From assembly GCF_028307215.1 (NCBI RefSeq), contig NZ_JAQMHV010000012.1, positions 1-64,000 of the forward strand: a stretch of DNA of 64,000 nucleotides, given 5' to 3'. Source of the DNA: Falsirhodobacter sp. 20TX0035 (GTDB lineage: Bacteria; Pseudomonadota; Alphaproteobacteria; Rhodobacterales; Rhodobacteraceae). Made by a program: the position numbers and the translations under genes. The notes beneath the pieces are model-generated. The model had not been told where the DNA came from. It worked only from the letters and a program-made list of their open reading frames with translations, and made no database searches. This document shows, piece after piece, positions 7,969 through 18,010 of this stretch. How positions within the stretch are numbered: the stretch's first letter is position 1; the number at the start of each line of letters is the position of its first letter.

Positions 7969-9264
7969 ATGTTCGATGTGAAGCGCATTGTGGCCGGCGC
8001 GGGATTGGCGCTGGCGGTTTCCGGGGCGGCGGATGCGCAAATCGCCCCCAGCGGAGAGCCGATCAAGATCGGCGTCCTCCATTCGCTGTCGGGCACGATG
8101 GCCATTTCTGAAACCACGCTGAAGGACACCGTCCTGATGCTGGTCGATCAGCAGAACAAGGCCGGCGGCGTCCTTGGCCGCCCGCTGGAGGCGGTGGTCG
8201 TCGATCCCGCCTCCGACTGGCCCCTGTTCGCCGAAAAGGCGCGCGAGCTGCTGACCGTGTCCGACGTGGACGTGATCTTCGGGGCGTGGACCTCGGTCAG
8301 CCGCAAGTCCGTCCTGCCGGTGCTGGAGGAGCTGAACGGCCTGATGTTCTATCCCGTCCAGTACGAGGGCGAGGAATCCTCGAAGAACGTGTTCTACACC
8401 GGGGCCGCGCCCAACCAGCAGGCCATCCCCGCCGTGGACTATATGATGGAGGAGCTGGGCGTCGAGAAGTTCGCCCTTCTGGGCACCGACTACGTCTATC
8501 CGCGCACCACCAACAACATCCTGTCGGCGTATCTGGGCGACAAGGGCGTGGCGACGGGCGACATCTTCACCAACTACACCCCCTTCGGGCAGTCGGACTG
8601 GTCCAAGATCGTGGCGGACGTCGTGGCGCTTGGCGCGGATGGCAAGCAGGTGGGCGTCATCTCCACCATCAACGGCGACGCCAATATCGGCTTCTACAAG
8701 GAACTGGCCGCCGCCGGCGTCTCGGCCGAGGATCTTCCGGTCATCGCCTTCTCGGTCGGAGAGGAGGAGCTGTCGGGTCTGGACACGACCGACCTCGTCG
8801 GCCACCTCGCGGCCTGGAACTACTTCGAATCCGCCGACACGCCGGAAAACGAGGCGTTCATCGACGCATGGCACGCCTTCACGGGCGACAACAGCCGCGT
8901 GACGAACGACCCGATGGAAGCCACGATGATCGGCTTCAAGATGTGGGTGCAGGCGGCCGAAAAGGCGGGCACCACCGATGTCGACGCCGTGCGCGACGCG
9001 ATGTACGGGCAGGAGGTTCCGAACCTGACGGGCGGCACGGCCAGGATGCTGCCGAACCACCACCTGACCAAGCCGGTGCTGATCGGAGAGATCCGCGACG
9101 ACGGCCAGTTCGACATCATCAGCCAGACGGAACCCGTGGCCGGCGACGCCTGGACCGACTTCCTGCCGGAATCAGCGGTGCTGGAGGCCGATTGGCAGGA
9201 ACTGGATTGCGGCATGTACAACACCGAAACCAAGACCTGCGTGCAGCAGAAGTCGAACTACTGA
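7969..9264 (+). CDS. urtA: Urea ABC transporter, substrate-binding protein UrtA
   Basis: A 431-residue periplasmic binding protein that captures urea for the UrtBC permease. It has a Sec signal peptide (cleavage near ADA-QI) and type I periplasmic-binding folds of the branched-chain amino-acid/amide group. The characteristic segments IKIGVLHSLSGTMAISE, FGAWTSVSRKSVLPV and FYPVQYEGEE are present. ATG 7969 follows a GGTGGGGA ribosome site. The ATG at 7936 would extend the N-terminus by 11 residues and is less likely. It heads the nine-gene import and urease unit running to 17399; urtB starts 18 bp later. Expression is probably nitrogen-regulated, though I found no convincing NtrC or sigma-54 site upstream. 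Confidence 0.96.
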   Translation: MFDVKRIVAGAGLALAVSGAADAQIAPSGEPIKIGVLHSLSGTMAISETTLKDTVLMLVDQQNKAGGVLGRPLEAVVVDPASDWPLFAEKARELLTVSDVDVIFGAWTSVSRKSVLPVLEELNGLMFYPVQYEGEESSKNVFYTGAAPNQQAIPAVDYMMEELGVEKFALLGTDYVYPRTTNNILSAYLGDKGVATGDIFTNYTPFGQSDWSKIVADVVALGADGKQVGVISTINGDANIGFYKELAAAGVSAEDLPVIAFSVGEEELSGLDTTDLVGHLAAWNYFESADTPENEAFIDAWHAFTGDNSRVTNDPMEATMIGFKMWVQAAEKAGTTDVDAVRDAMYGQEVPNLTGGTARMLPNHHLTKPVLIGEIRDDGQFDIISQTEPVAGDAWTDFLPESAVLEADWQELDCGMYNTETKTCVQQKSNY

Positions 9265-9282
9265 CCCTTCCCGAACGGACCG

Positions 9283-11175
9283 ATGATGCGCGGATTGCTG
9301 CCCCTTCTGCTGGCGCTGGTGCTGGCCCTGCCCGCCCATGCGCAAAACGTAGCGGCCGTGCTGGACGTGCATCGCGACCAGATCGAGAAGCCCTCGCGCA
9401 CTAGCATCGGCCCGGTGATCGACGCCCTTGCCGCCAGCGGCGATCCCTTGGCTGCCACCGTTCTGGCCGCGTGGGAGGATCGCCGGTTGGGAGTGCTGGA
9501 GGATGGCACCTTCGTGCTGACCGACGGCGACGCCGCGACAAGCCTTGAAGGCCAGCCCGTGGCGGGCAAGGCCACCGTGCTGCGCCCCAATGCGGGCGTG
9601 CGGGGCCTGATCGCGGGCGCGCTGGTGCAGTTCCAGCTGACCGATCCCGATCCGGCGGCGCGGGTGGCGGCCATCGACGCCATCGCCCGCAACCCGTCGG
9701 CCGACCATCTGCCGCTGGTCCGCGCGGCGCTGGAGAAATCCCCCGACCCGGCGCTGGAACGGCTGGAACGCCTGCTGACCCTGCGCTTCGATCCCGACCC
9801 CGCGGCGCGGGTGGCGGCGATCGAGAGCTTCGGCTCGTCCCTGTCGCTGGACGTGCGGGCGGCGCTGAACCCGCTGCTGGCCACAGCCCGCGTCGCCACG
9901 GTGGACGAACCGCAGGGCAACATCGCGCGTGAAATCCCCGTGTCCGAACTCGGCCGCGTAGCCGCCTACGACCTTCTGGTGCAGGCCGGCCTCGCTCCCG
10001 CACGCCTGACGCGCGAGGCCGCGCAGCAGGCGCTGGTGGCCCATATCCAGAACGGTCAGGTGGCCGGCATCCCCGTGGCCAGCCTGAACACGCAAGACGC
10101 CCGCGACGCCGCCTATTCCGCGCTCGAAGCCTCCGGCGCCGTGCCCCCGGCCGCGACCGAGGATGAGGTGGACGCCGCCCTCGCCTCCGCCACCTTCGCC
10201 GAGATCTATGCCGAGCCGGAGGCGCAGGTGACCGACGCCGCCCGTGCCGCCCTGCGCGGGATCGACGCGAAGGTGGGCGCCATGCAGGCCGCAGACCTTG
10301 CCATGGACGCGGTGTCGCTGGCCTCGATCTACTTTCTTGCGGCCATCGGCCTTGCCATCACCTTCGGCGTGATGCGCGTCATCAACATGGCGCATGGGGA
10401 GTTCATCATGATGGGCGCCTATACCGGCTATGTCGTGCAGCAGGTCGTGCCGAACTACACCCTGTCGCTGGTGGTGGCGCTGCCGCTGGCCTTCCTTGTC
10501 ACCTTCGCCGCCGGGGTGGTGCTGGAGCGGCTGGTGATCCGCCACCTTTACAAGCGCCCGCTGGAAACGCTGCTGGCCACCTTCGGCGTGTCGATCCTGC
10601 TGCAGCAGCTGGCCAAGAACATCTTCGGCACGCAGGCCCGCCCCCTGACCGCGCCGGACTGGCTGTCGGGATCGCTCGTGATCAACGACGTGGTGGCGAT
10701 CAGCTGGATCCGCATCGCAATCCTCGTCCTCGCGCTTCTGTTCCTCGGCCTCTACCTTTTCATCATGCGCCGCACCCGTCTGGGGCTGGAGGTGCGGGCC
10801 GTGCAGCAGAACCCGACCATGGCCGCCTCGATGGGCATCTCTCCGGGCCGGATCAACATGCTGGCCTTCGGACTCGGGTCCGGCATCGCCGGGATCGCGG
10901 GCGTGGCCATCGGTCTCTTCGCGCAGGTCACGTCCGAAATCGGGCAGCAGTACATCGTGCAAAGCTTCATGACGGTGGTCGTGGGCGGCGTCGGGTCCAT
11001 CTTCGGCACGCTGGCGGGGGCGGCGCTGATCGGTTTCCTGCAAAAGGGGATCGAGTGGCTGAACCCCTCGAACACGCTGGCCGCCCAGACCTACATGATC
11101 CTGTTCATCATCGTCTTCATCCAGTTCCGCCCGCGGGGCATCATCGCCCTGAAGGGCCGGGCCGCGGGGGACTGA
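9283..11175 (+). CDS. urtB: Urea ABC transporter permease UrtB with a large N-terminal periplasmic domain
   Basis: A 630-residue inner-membrane permease. Residues 1-20 look like a signal peptide. Residues 21-335 form a soluble, presumably periplasmic extension, and 340-630 is the LivH-like permease with multiple membrane segments (DAVSLASIYFLAAIGLAITF onward, INMAHGEFIMMGAY motif). The extension contains two near-identical helical units, TDPDPAARVAAIDAI (120-134) and FDPDPAARVAAIESF (169-183), suggesting HEAT-like repeats. Such extensions occur in proteobacterial UrtB; their role is not established to my knowledge. The start could equally be the second ATG at 9286. It is followed one base later by urtC. 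Confidence 0.94.
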   Translation: MMRGLLPLLLALVLALPAHAQNVAAVLDVHRDQIEKPSRTSIGPVIDALAASGDPLAATVLAAWEDRRLGVLEDGTFVLTDGDAATSLEGQPVAGKATVLRPNAGVRGLIAGALVQFQLTDPDPAARVAAIDAIARNPSADHLPLVRAALEKSPDPALERLERLLTLRFDPDPAARVAAIESFGSSLSLDVRAALNPLLATARVATVDEPQGNIAREIPVSELGRVAAYDLLVQAGLAPARLTREAAQQALVAHIQNGQVAGIPVASLNTQDARDAAYSALEASGAVPPAATEDEVDAALASATFAEIYAEPEAQVTDAARAALRGIDAKVGAMQAADLAMDAVSLASIYFLAAIGLAITFGVMRVINMAHGEFIMMGAYTGYVVQQVVPNYTLSLVVALPLAFLVTFAAGVVLERLVIRHLYKRPLETLLATFGVSILLQQLAKNIFGTQARPLTAPDWLSGSLVINDVVAISWIRIAILVLALLFLGLYLFIMRRTRLGLEVRAVQQNPTMAASMGISPGRINMLAFGLGSGIAGIAGVAIGLFAQVTSEIGQQYIVQSFMTVVVGGVGSIFGTLAGAALIGFLQKGIEWLNPSNTLAAQTYMILFIIVFIQFRPRGIIALKGRAAGD

Positions 11176-11176
11176 C

Positions 11177-12289
11177 ATGCGCCGTTCGACACTGATCTTC
11201 CTGGCCCTTCTGGCCCTGTCCACCGCCGCCGTCACGGTCATGGCGGGGGGCGGCCTGATCTCCACCTCCTTCGTGAAGACGCTGGGGATGACGCTGTGCC
11301 TGTGCCTGGCCGCGGTGGCGATGGATCTGGTCTGGGGCTATGCCGGCATCCTGTCCCTTGGCCACATGGCGTTCTTCGCGCTTGGCGGCTACATGATCGG
11401 GATGTGGCTGATGTGGGCCCGGACGGAAGCCATCGTGGTGCAGGCCCTGTCCGGCCAGCCTTTGCCCCCCACGGCCGAGGAGATCCGGCAGGGCATCGGC
11501 GGGCAGATCTTCGGCGTGGTCGGCACCTCCGACATCCCGTGGATCTGGAGCTTCGCGCATTCCCTTCCCCTGCAACTGCTGCTGGTCGTGCTGGTGCCGG
11601 GGCTTCTGGCGGCCGTCTTCGGCTGGCTGGCGTTCCGCAGCCGCGTCACGGGCGTCTATCTGTCCATCCTGACGCAGGCGATGACGTTGGCCCTGGCGCT
11701 CTACCTCTTCCAGAACGACAGCGGCCTTCGCGGCAACAACGGGCTGTCGGGGTTGCAGAACCTGCCCGGCGTGTCCGCCCCGCAAGAGGTGACGGCCCTG
11801 TGGCTCTTCTGGGCCTCCGCGCTGGCGCTGGCGGGGGGCTACCTGCTGGCGGCTTGGGTCGTGGGCGGCAAGTTCGGATCCGTGATCCGCGCGATCCGCG
11901 ACGACGAACAGCGGGTCCGCTTCCTCGGCTATCCGGTCGAAGGGTTCAAGCTCTTCGTCTTCACCCTGACGGCCGTGATCGCCGCCATCGCGGGGGCCCT
12001 CTACTACCCGCAGGCCGGCATCATCAACCCGGCCGAGATGATGCCCATCGCCTCCATCTACCTTGCGGTCTGGGTGGCGATCGGCGGGCGCGGGCGGCTT
12101 TATGGCGCGGTGATCGGGGCGGCGGTCGTGTCCTTGCTGTCCAGCTGGTTCACGGGCGGGCGGGCGCCGTCCATCCCGCTGGGCTTCTACACCATCGACT
12201 GGGTGGACTGGTGGCAGGTGCTGCTGGGGCTGGCCTTCGTGCTGGTCACGCTGCTGGCGCCCAAGGGCATCGGGGGGCTCTTCCGATGA
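11177..12289 (+). CDS. urtC: Urea ABC transporter permease UrtC
   Basis: A 370-residue LivM-like permease with about ten predicted membrane helices, forming the second half of the UrtBC channel. VWGYAGILSLGHMAFFALGGYMIGMW is the family signature region. Residues near 240-260 (RAIRDDEQRVRFLGYPVEGFK) are the EAA-like cytoplasmic loop that contacts the ATPases. The stop TGA is embedded in the urtD start (ATGA), so the two genes are translationally coupled. Confidence 0.95.
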   Translation: MRRSTLIFLALLALSTAAVTVMAGGGLISTSFVKTLGMTLCLCLAAVAMDLVWGYAGILSLGHMAFFALGGYMIGMWLMWARTEAIVVQALSGQPLPPTAEEIRQGIGGQIFGVVGTSDIPWIWSFAHSLPLQLLLVVLVPGLLAAVFGWLAFRSRVTGVYLSILTQAMTLALALYLFQNDSGLRGNNGLSGLQNLPGVSAPQEVTALWLFWASALALAGGYLLAAWVVGGKFGSVIRAIRDDEQRVRFLGYPVEGFKLFVFTLTAVIAAIAGALYYPQAGIINPAEMMPIASIYLAVWVAIGGRGRLYGAVIGAAVVSLLSSWFTGGRAPSIPLGFYTIDWVDWWQVLLGLAFVLVTLLAPKGIGGLFR

Positions 12290-13029
12290 GCGCACTTCTG
12301 GAGGTGCGGGGCGTCTCCGTTAGCTTTGACGGCTTCCGCGCGATCAACAACCTGTCCTTCGCCATCGACCGGGCCGAACTGCGCGCCGTGATCGGCCCGA
12401 ACGGCGCGGGCAAGACCACCTTCATGGACATCGTGACGGGCAAGACCCGCCCCGACGCGGGCGACGTAATCTTCGGCGATCCGCCCCGGTCCCTTCTGCG
12501 GATGACCGAGGCGCAGATCGCCCGCGCGGGCGTGGGCCGCAAGTTCCAGCGCCCGACGGTGTTCGAGGATCAGAGCGTCTTCGCCAACCTGATGATGGCC
12601 CTGAACGCCCCCCGCAACCCCTTCGCCGTGCTGCGCTTCCGCCCCACCTCCCGCCACCGCGACCAGGTGCAGGATCTGGCCGAGGAGGTGGGTCTTGCCC
12701 CCCACCTGACGCGTGTCGCGGGCGAGCTGTCGCACGGGCAAAAGCAGTGGCTGGAGATCGGGATGCTTCTGGCGCAGGACCCGCTTCTGCTGCTGGTGGA
12801 CGAACCTGCCGCCGGCATGACGCTGGCCGAACGCGAACACACCACGACCCTGCTGCGCCGTCTGGCCACGACCCGCGCCGTGGTGGTGGTCGAACACGAC
12901 ATGGAGTTCGTGCGCCGGCTGGATTGCCGCGTGACGGTGCTGCATGAAGGGTCGGTGCTGGCCGAAGGGTCGCTGGATCACGTGACCGCCGACCCTCAGG
13001 TGATCGACGTTTATCTGGGGCGCGGATGA
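12286..13029 (+). CDS. urtD: Urea ABC transporter ATP-binding protein UrtD
   Basis: A 247-residue LivG-type ATPase energising urea import. It has Walker A GPNGAGKTT (residues 33-41), a signature region LSHGQKQWLEIGMLL in which SHGQK replaces SGGQ as is usual for UrtD, Walker B LLLLVDEPAAGMT, and the switch His in VVEHDME. The ATG at 12286 overlaps urtC by 4 nt, and its own TGA overlaps the urtE start by 4 nt. Confidence 0.95.
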   Translation: MSALLEVRGVSVSFDGFRAINNLSFAIDRAELRAVIGPNGAGKTTFMDIVTGKTRPDAGDVIFGDPPRSLLRMTEAQIARAGVGRKFQRPTVFEDQSVFANLMMALNAPRNPFAVLRFRPTSRHRDQVQDLAEEVGLAPHLTRVAGELSHGQKQWLEIGMLLAQDPLLLLVDEPAAGMTLAEREHTTTLLRRLATTRAVVVVEHDMEFVRRLDCRVTVLHEGSVLAEGSLDHVTADPQVIDVYLGRG

Positions 13030-13721
13030 TGCTGAAGACCGAAGGCCTGACCCTGCATTATGGCGGCAGCCAGATCCTGCACGGCATCGACATGGAGGCA
13101 CGGGCCGGAGAGGTCACCTGCGTCATGGGCAACAACGGCATGGGCAAGACCTCCCTCCTGAAGGCCATCGCGGGCACGCATCCGCGGTCGGGCGGCCGCG
13201 TCTGGCTGGACGGCGAGGCGCTGCCCCCCCTGCGCCCCGAGGCGCTGGCACGACGCGGCGTGGCGGTGGTGCCGCAGGGGCGGATGATCTTCCCCCTGCT
13301 GACGGTGACCGAGAACCTGCAGACCGCCTTCGCGACGCAACCGAAGCCCCACCGGATCCCCGAAGAGGTCTACGACCTGTTCCCCGTGCTGCGCGACATG
13401 GGCGCGCGGCGCGGGGGCGACCTGTCGGGCGGGCAGCAACAGCAGCTGGCCATCGCCCGCGCCATGATGATGAACCCGAAGCTTTTGCTGCTGGATGAAC
13501 CGACCGAAGGCATCCAGCCCAACATCATCCAGCAGATCGGCCGCGTGATCCGCTATCTGCGCGACAAGGGCGACATCGCCATCGTGCTGGTCGAACAGTA
13601 TTTCGACTTCGCCTACGACTTGGCCGACCGCGTCTACATCCTCAAGCGCGGCACCGTCGACATCTCCGGCACGCGCGAGGAGCTGGGGCGCGAGCGGATG
13701 AAGGCGGCGGTGTCGGTGTGA
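13026..13721 (+). CDS. urtE: Urea ABC transporter ATP-binding protein UrtE
   Basis: A 231-residue LivF-type ATPase, partner of UrtD. It has Walker A GNNGMGKTS, signature LSGGQQQQLAIARA, Walker B LLLLDEPTEGIQPN and the H-loop equivalent VLVEQYFDFA. It starts at the first ATG (13026), overlapping the urtD stop, and ends in GTGA, shared with the GTG start of ureD. This continuous overlap ties urea uptake directly to urease synthesis. Confidence 0.95.
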   Translation: MMLKTEGLTLHYGGSQILHGIDMEARAGEVTCVMGNNGMGKTSLLKAIAGTHPRSGGRVWLDGEALPPLRPEALARRGVAVVPQGRMIFPLLTVTENLQTAFATQPKPHRIPEEVYDLFPVLRDMGARRGGDLSGGQQQQLAIARAMMMNPKLLLLDEPTEGIQPNIIQQIGRVIRYLRDKGDIAIVLVEQYFDFAYDLADRVYILKRGTVDISGTREELGRERMKAAVSV

Positions 13722-14512
13722 ACGCACCCGTGCGGATGGAACGCAGCGCAGGCAAGGCCCATGCGGCGCTGACGCTGCGCGACGGGCGGATGCGCCTGAC
13801 CGCGCTGCGCCAGCAGGGATCGGCCAAAGCGATCCTGCCGCGGGTGGAGGGGCCGCCCGAAGTGGTGTTTCTCAACACCTCGGGCGGGCTGACGGGCGGG
13901 GATCGGTTGGAGATGTCGCTGGACGTGACCGGGCGTGCCATCGCCACCACCCAGACGGCGGAACGCGCCTATGACGCGGGCGGCGGCGTGGCGACGGTGC
14001 GCGTGTCCCACCGCGTGGACGGCTGGCTCGACTGGTTGCCGCAGGAAACGATCCTGTATGACCGCGCGCGGGTGGACCGCATCACCCGGATCGACCTTGC
14101 CCCCGACGCCGGTTGCCTGATGCTGGAGATGCTGGTGCTGGGCCGCGCCGCCATGGGCGAAACGGTCCGCGACCTGCACCTGTCCGACCGGCGCGAGGTG
14201 TGGCGCGGGGAAAAGCCCGTCCTGCTGGAATGGCTGCGGCTGGACAAGGCGGCGCTGTGCGCGGGTCCCGCCGGGCTTGCGGGTTCGCGGGCCATCGCGA
14301 CGCTTGCCATGGTGGGCCCGGGCGCGGAAGATGCGCTGGACCCCGCCCGCGCCGCGCTTGGGGTCGGGGGGGTGGAGGCCGCCGCCTCCGCCTTTGGCGG
14401 CAAGATGGTGGTGCGGATGCGGGCGGGCGACGGCTGGCTCCTGCGCCGGCAGGTGGCGCGGCTGCTGCTGGCCCTGCGCCGGGAACCGTTGCCGCGCGTG
14501 TGGCAGATATGA
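13718..14512 (+). CDS. ureD: Urease accessory protein UreD
   Basis: A 264-residue UreD/UreH chaperone that binds apo-urease and, with UreF and UreG, delivers nickel to the active site. [32 protein letters not shown] and [17 protein letters not shown] are the diagnostic blocks. It uses a GTG start that overlaps the urtE stop. Its partner genes ureEFG are not downstream here but on the opposite strand at 17396-19063. Confidence 0.95.
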   Translation: MNAPVRMERSAGKAHAALTLRDGRMRLTALRQQGSAKAILPRVEGPPEVVFLNTSGGLTGGDRLEMSLDVTGRAIATTQTAERAYDAGGGVATVRVSHRVDGWLDWLPQETILYDRARVDRITRIDLAPDAGCLMLEMLVLGRAAMGETVRDLHLSDRREVWRGEKPVLLEWLRLDKAALCAGPAGLAGSRAIATLAMVGPGAEDALDPARAALGVGGVEAAASAFGGKMVVRMRAGDGWLLRRQVARLLLALRREPLPRVWQI

Positions 14513-14522
14513 GGGAACGACA

Positions 14523-14825
14523 ATGAATCTGACGCCAAGGGAACGTGACAAGCTGATGGTCAGCCTGGCCGCCATGGTGGCGCGGGGCCGGCTGGAACGG
14601 GGCGTGAAGCTGAACCACCCTGAGGCGATGGCCCTGATCACCGACTTCGTGGTGGAAGGCGCGCGCGACGGCCGCTCCGTCGCCGACCTGATGGAAGCGG
14701 GCGGCCAAGTCCTGACCGCCGACCAGTGCATGCCCGGCATCCCCGAGATGATCCACGCCATTCAGGTCGAAGCGACCTTCCCCGACGGCACAAAGCTCGT
14801 CACCGTTCATCATCCCATCCGCTGA
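14523..14825 (+). CDS. ureA: Urease gamma subunit UreA
   Basis: A 100-residue structural subunit of the nickel enzyme urease (urea to ammonia and carbamate). [20 protein letters not shown] and [15 protein letters not shown] are canonical, as is the length. AGGGAACG precedes the ATG. It lies between ureD and ureJ within the single transcription unit. Confidence 0.97.
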   Translation: MNLTPRERDKLMVSLAAMVARGRLERGVKLNHPEAMALITDFVVEGARDGRSVADLMEAGGQVLTADQCMPGIPEMIHAIQVEATFPDGTKLVTVHHPIR

Positions 14826-14832
14826 GGGTTCC

Positions 14833-15387
14833 ATGACACATCTCCTGACACTCGCCCTGATCCTCTCGCCCTCCTTGGCGCTGGCCCATGCGGGGCATGA
14901 CCACGGATCGCCCTTCCAGGCGGGCCTGCTGCACCCCATCGGCGGGACGGACCACGTTCTGGCGATGCTCGCCGTCGGCCTTTGGGCGGCGGTGACGGGC
15001 GGGCGGGCCTTGTCGGCGATGCCGCTGGCCTTCGTGGCGGCCATGGTGCTGGGCGGCGCGATGGGCATGGCGGGCGCGGGGCTTCCGGCGGTGGAGCCGA
15101 TGATCCTCGCCTCCGTCATCCTTCTGGGGGTGGCGGCCGCGCTGGCGCTGCGTCCGCCGCTGGCCCTGTCGCTGGGGGCGCTGGCCGTGTTCGGGGCGGC
15201 GCACGGCTTCGCGCACGGGGCCGAAGGGCCGCAGGGGCAGATGACCGCCTACGCCGCGGGCTTCGTGATCGCGACGGCCGGCCTGCATCTGGCCGGGATC
15301 GGCGCGGGCCTTGCGATGACGCGGTTCGCCCGTATCCTTGGCGCGGCGGTCGCGGCGGGCGGCTTTCTTCTTGCCTTCGGGGGCTGA
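14833..15387 (+). CDS. ureJ: HupE/UreJ family membrane protein, probable nickel permease
   Basis: A 184-residue integral membrane protein. A cleavable N-terminal segment is followed by [10 protein letters not shown] and the family motif [18 protein letters not shown], then about six hydrophobic helices. HupE/UreJ proteins are secondary nickel transporters associated with hydrogenase and urease loci, so it probably supplies Ni2+ for the urease encoded around it. Insertion between ureA and ureB is the common arrangement in this bacterial group, as far as I recall. Confidence 0.88.
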   Translation: MTHLLTLALILSPSLALAHAGHDHGSPFQAGLLHPIGGTDHVLAMLAVGLWAAVTGGRALSAMPLAFVAAMVLGGAMGMAGAGLPAVEPMILASVILLGVAAALALRPPLALSLGALAVFGAAHGFAHGAEGPQGQMTAYAAGFVIATAGLHLAGIGAGLAMTRFARILGAAVAAGGFLLAFGG

Positions 15388-15388
15388 C

Positions 15389-15703
15389 ATGATCCCCGGA
15401 GAGATCTTCCCGGCGGCGGGCACCCTGACCCTGAACGCGAGCGCGATGGCGATCACGCTGATGGTGGCCAACACCGGCGACCGGCCGGTGCAGGTCGGCT
15501 CCCACTATCACTTCGCGGAAACCAATCCGGGGCTGGACTTCGACCGCGCCGCCGCCCGCGGTTACCGGCTGGACATTCCCGCCGGCACCGCCGTCCGCTT
15601 CGAACCGGGGCAACGGCGCGAGGTGCGGCTGGTGCCCTTTGGCGGCGACCGGCAGGTCTGGGGCTTCAACGGACAAGTCATGGGGGCGCTCGATGCCGGT
15701 TGA
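15389..15703 (+). CDS. ureB: Urease beta subunit UreB
   Basis: A 104-residue structural subunit. The blocks [35 protein letters not shown] and [15 protein letters not shown] are diagnostic. ATG 15389 follows the ureJ stop by one base. The 3' end overlaps ureC by 11 nt. Confidence 0.97.
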   Translation: MIPGEIFPAAGTLTLNASAMAITLMVANTGDRPVQVGSHYHFAETNPGLDFDRAAARGYRLDIPAGTAVRFEPGQRREVRLVPFGGDRQVWGFNGQVMGALDAG

Positions 15704-17399
15704 AATCTCTCGCGGCACCTACGCCGCCATGTTCGGCCCCACCACCGGCGACCGCGTCCGCCTGGGCGACACCGACCTAATCATCGAGGTGGAGCGCGAC
15801 CTGACCACCTATGGCGAGGAGGTGAAGTTCGGCGGTGGCAAGGTCATCCGCGACGGCATGGGCCAGTCGCAGCGGACCCGCGCCGAAGGGGCGGTCGACA
15901 CCGTCATCACCAACGCGCTGATCTTGGATCACACGGGCATCTACAAGGCCGATGTGGGCCTGCGCGACGGGCGGATCCACAAGATCGGCAAGGCCGGCAA
16001 TCCCGACACGCAACCGGCCGTGACCATCGTCATCGGTCCGGGGACCGAGGTGATCGCGGGCGAAGGCCGCATCCTGACCGCGGGCGGGATGGACAGCCAC
16101 ATCCACTTCATCTGCTCTGACCAGATCGAGCACGCGCTGCATTCCGGCATGACCACGATGCTGGGCGGCGGCACCGGCCCCGCGCATGGCACGCTCGCCA
16201 CCACCTGCACCCCCGGCCCGTGGCACATCGGGCGGATGCTGATGGCGGCGGACGCGTTTCCCATGAACCTCGCCTTCACGGGCAAGGGCAACGCCTCCCG
16301 TCCCGAGGCGCTGGAGGAGATGGTCCGCGCTGGCGTCGTCGGCCTGAAGCTGCACGAGGATTGGGGCACCACCCCCGCCGCCATCGACTGCTGCCTGACG
16401 GTGGCCGACCGGATGGACGTGCAGGTGATGATCCACACCGACACGCTGAACGAAAGCGGCTTTGTCGAAAACACCCTTGCCGCCATCGGCGGGCGCACGA
16501 TCCACGCCTTCCACACCGAAGGCGCCGGGGGCGGCCATGCGCCCGACATCCTGAAGGTGGTGGGATCGGCCAACGTGATCCCGTCCTCCACCAACCCCAC
16601 CATGCCCTACACGGCCAACACGGTGGAGGAGCATCTGGACATGCTGATGGTGTGCCACCACCTCGACCGCTCGATCCCCGAGGATGTGGCCTTCGCCGAG
16701 TCCCGCATCCGCCGCGAGACCATCGCGGCTGAGGATATTCTGCACGACATGGGCGCGCTGTCGATCCTGTCCTCGGACAGTCAGGCGATGGGGCGGGTGG
16801 GCGAGGTCATCACCCGCACCTGGCAGACGGCCCACAAGATGAAGGTCCAGCGCGGCCGGCTGGCCGAGGAGACGGGCGACAACGATAACCTGCGCGTCCG
16901 CCGCTTCGTGGCGAAATACACGATCAACCCCGCCATCTGCCACGGCCTGTCCGCCCATATCGGTAGTGTGGAGGAAGGAAAGCGCGCCGATCTGGTGCTG
17001 TGGTCGCCCGCCTTCTTCGGCACGAAGCCGGAAATGGTGCTGCTGGGCGGCACCATCGCCATGGCGCAGATGGGCGATCCGAACGGGTCAATCCCCGCGA
17101 TGCCCTTCTATTCCCGGCCCATGTTCGGCGCCTTTGGCGGCGCGCGAACGGCCAGCAGCGTCACCTTCGTGTCGCAGGCCGCGATGGAGGAGGACGTGCG
17201 CGGCCAGCTTGGCCTGTTGAAGCAGACGGTGGCGGTGCGGGGAACACGCGACATCGGCAAGGCTGACATGATCCTGAACCACGCCCGCCCCGAGATCACA
17301 GTGAACCCTGAAACCTACGAGGTGCGGGCCGATGGCCAGATCCTGACCTGCGAGCCCTTGACCGAACTGCCCCTCGCGCAGCGCTACTTCCTGTATTAG
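15693..17399 (+). CDS. ureC: Urease alpha (catalytic) subunit UreC
   Basis: A 568-residue catalytic subunit, normal length. The dinickel site is complete: H136 and H138 (DSHIHF), carbamylated K219 ([10 protein letters not shown]), H248, H274 and D362 (SSDSQAMG). The mobile-flap residues C321 and H322 (MVCHHLDRS) are also present, so the enzyme should be active once nickel-loaded. The start at 15693 lies inside the ureB end. The stop (17397-17399) overlaps by four bases the stop of ureG on the opposite strand, leaving no room for a conventional terminator between the two operons. Confidence 0.98.
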   Translation: MPVEISRGTYAAMFGPTTGDRVRLGDTDLIIEVERDLTTYGEEVKFGGGKVIRDGMGQSQRTRAEGAVDTVITNALILDHTGIYKADVGLRDGRIHKIGKAGNPDTQPAVTIVIGPGTEVIAGEGRILTAGGMDSHIHFICSDQIEHALHSGMTTMLGGGTGPAHGTLATTCTPGPWHIGRMLMAADAFPMNLAFTGKGNASRPEALEEMVRAGVVGLKLHEDWGTTPAAIDCCLTVADRMDVQVMIHTDTLNESGFVENTLAAIGGRTIHAFHTEGAGGGHAPDILKVVGSANVIPSSTNPTMPYTANTVEEHLDMLMVCHHLDRSIPEDVAFAESRIRRETIAAEDILHDMGALSILSSDSQAMGRVGEVITRTWQTAHKMKVQRGRLAEETGDNDNLRVRRFVAKYTINPAICHGLSAHIGSVEEGKRADLVLWSPAFFGTKPEMVLLGGTIAMAQMGDPNGSIPAMPFYSRPMFGAFGGARTASSVTFVSQAAMEEDVRGQLGLLKQTVAVRGTRDIGKADMILNHARPEITVNPETYEVRADGQILTCEPLTELPLAQRYFLY

Positions 17400-18010
17400 C
17401 GCAGGGACAAGCCGCCTTCGTGCTGCAGGAAGGCGATGATCGCCTCCATCCCCTCGGCCTGCCGCAGCTTGGCCATCACGTAAGGCCGCGCCCCACGCGC
17501 GGTCTGCGTGTCCCGCTCCAGCAGCTCAAGATCCACGCCCACATGGGGGGCAAGGTCGGTCTTGTTCACGACCAGCAGGTCCGACCGCGTGACGCCCGGT
17601 CCGCGCTTCCTTGGAATGTCCTGCCCCGCCGCCGTGTCGATGACATAGATCGTGAGGTCCGCGAGTTCGGGCGAAAAGGTGGCGGCCAGATTGTCCCCGC
17701 CGGATTCGATCAGCACCAGATCCAGATCGGGAAACGCGCCCCGCAGCTCGGCGATGGCGGCCAGGTTGATCGACGCATCCTCGCGGATGGCGGTGTGGGG
17801 GCAGCCGCCGGTTTCCACACCGCGGATGCGTTCCGACGGCAGAACCTGCGCGCGCATCAGGTAGTCGGCATCCTCGCGCGTGTAAATGTCGTTGGTGATC
17901 ACGGCCATGGAACAGCGGTCCGCCAGCGCCGCGCACAGCTTTTCGGTCAGGGTCGTCTTGCCGACGCCGACGGGGCCGCCGATGCCGACGCGCAGGGGTC
18001 CGGTGCTCAT
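17396..18010 (-). CDS. ureG: Urease accessory GTPase UreG
   Basis: A 204-residue SIMIBI-class GTPase that powers nickel insertion into urease. It has the P-loop GPVGVGKT (12-19), the [16 protein letters not shown] motif carrying the Cys-Pro-His nickel site, [12 protein letters not shown], and NKTD for guanine specificity. There is no histidine-rich N-terminal extension, so nickel storage would depend on UreE. It is the last gene of the minus-strand purine operon and starts within the ureF stop (ATGA). Confidence 0.97.
   Translation of the reverse strand: MSTGPLRVGIGGPVGVGKTTLTEKLCAALADRCSMAVITNDIYTREDADYLMRAQVLPSERIRGVETGGCPHTAIREDASINLAAIAELRGAFPDLDLVLIESGGDNLAATFSPELADLTIYVIDTAAGQDIPRKRGPGVTRSDLLVVNKTDLAPHVGVDLELLERDTQTARGARPYVMAKLRQAEGMEAIIAFLQHEGGLSLR

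Noticed and set aside
9172-11265. Long open frame antisense to urtB
   Set aside because: Glu/Gly/His/Arg-rich low-complexity translation with no domain; urtB on the other strand is unambiguous.
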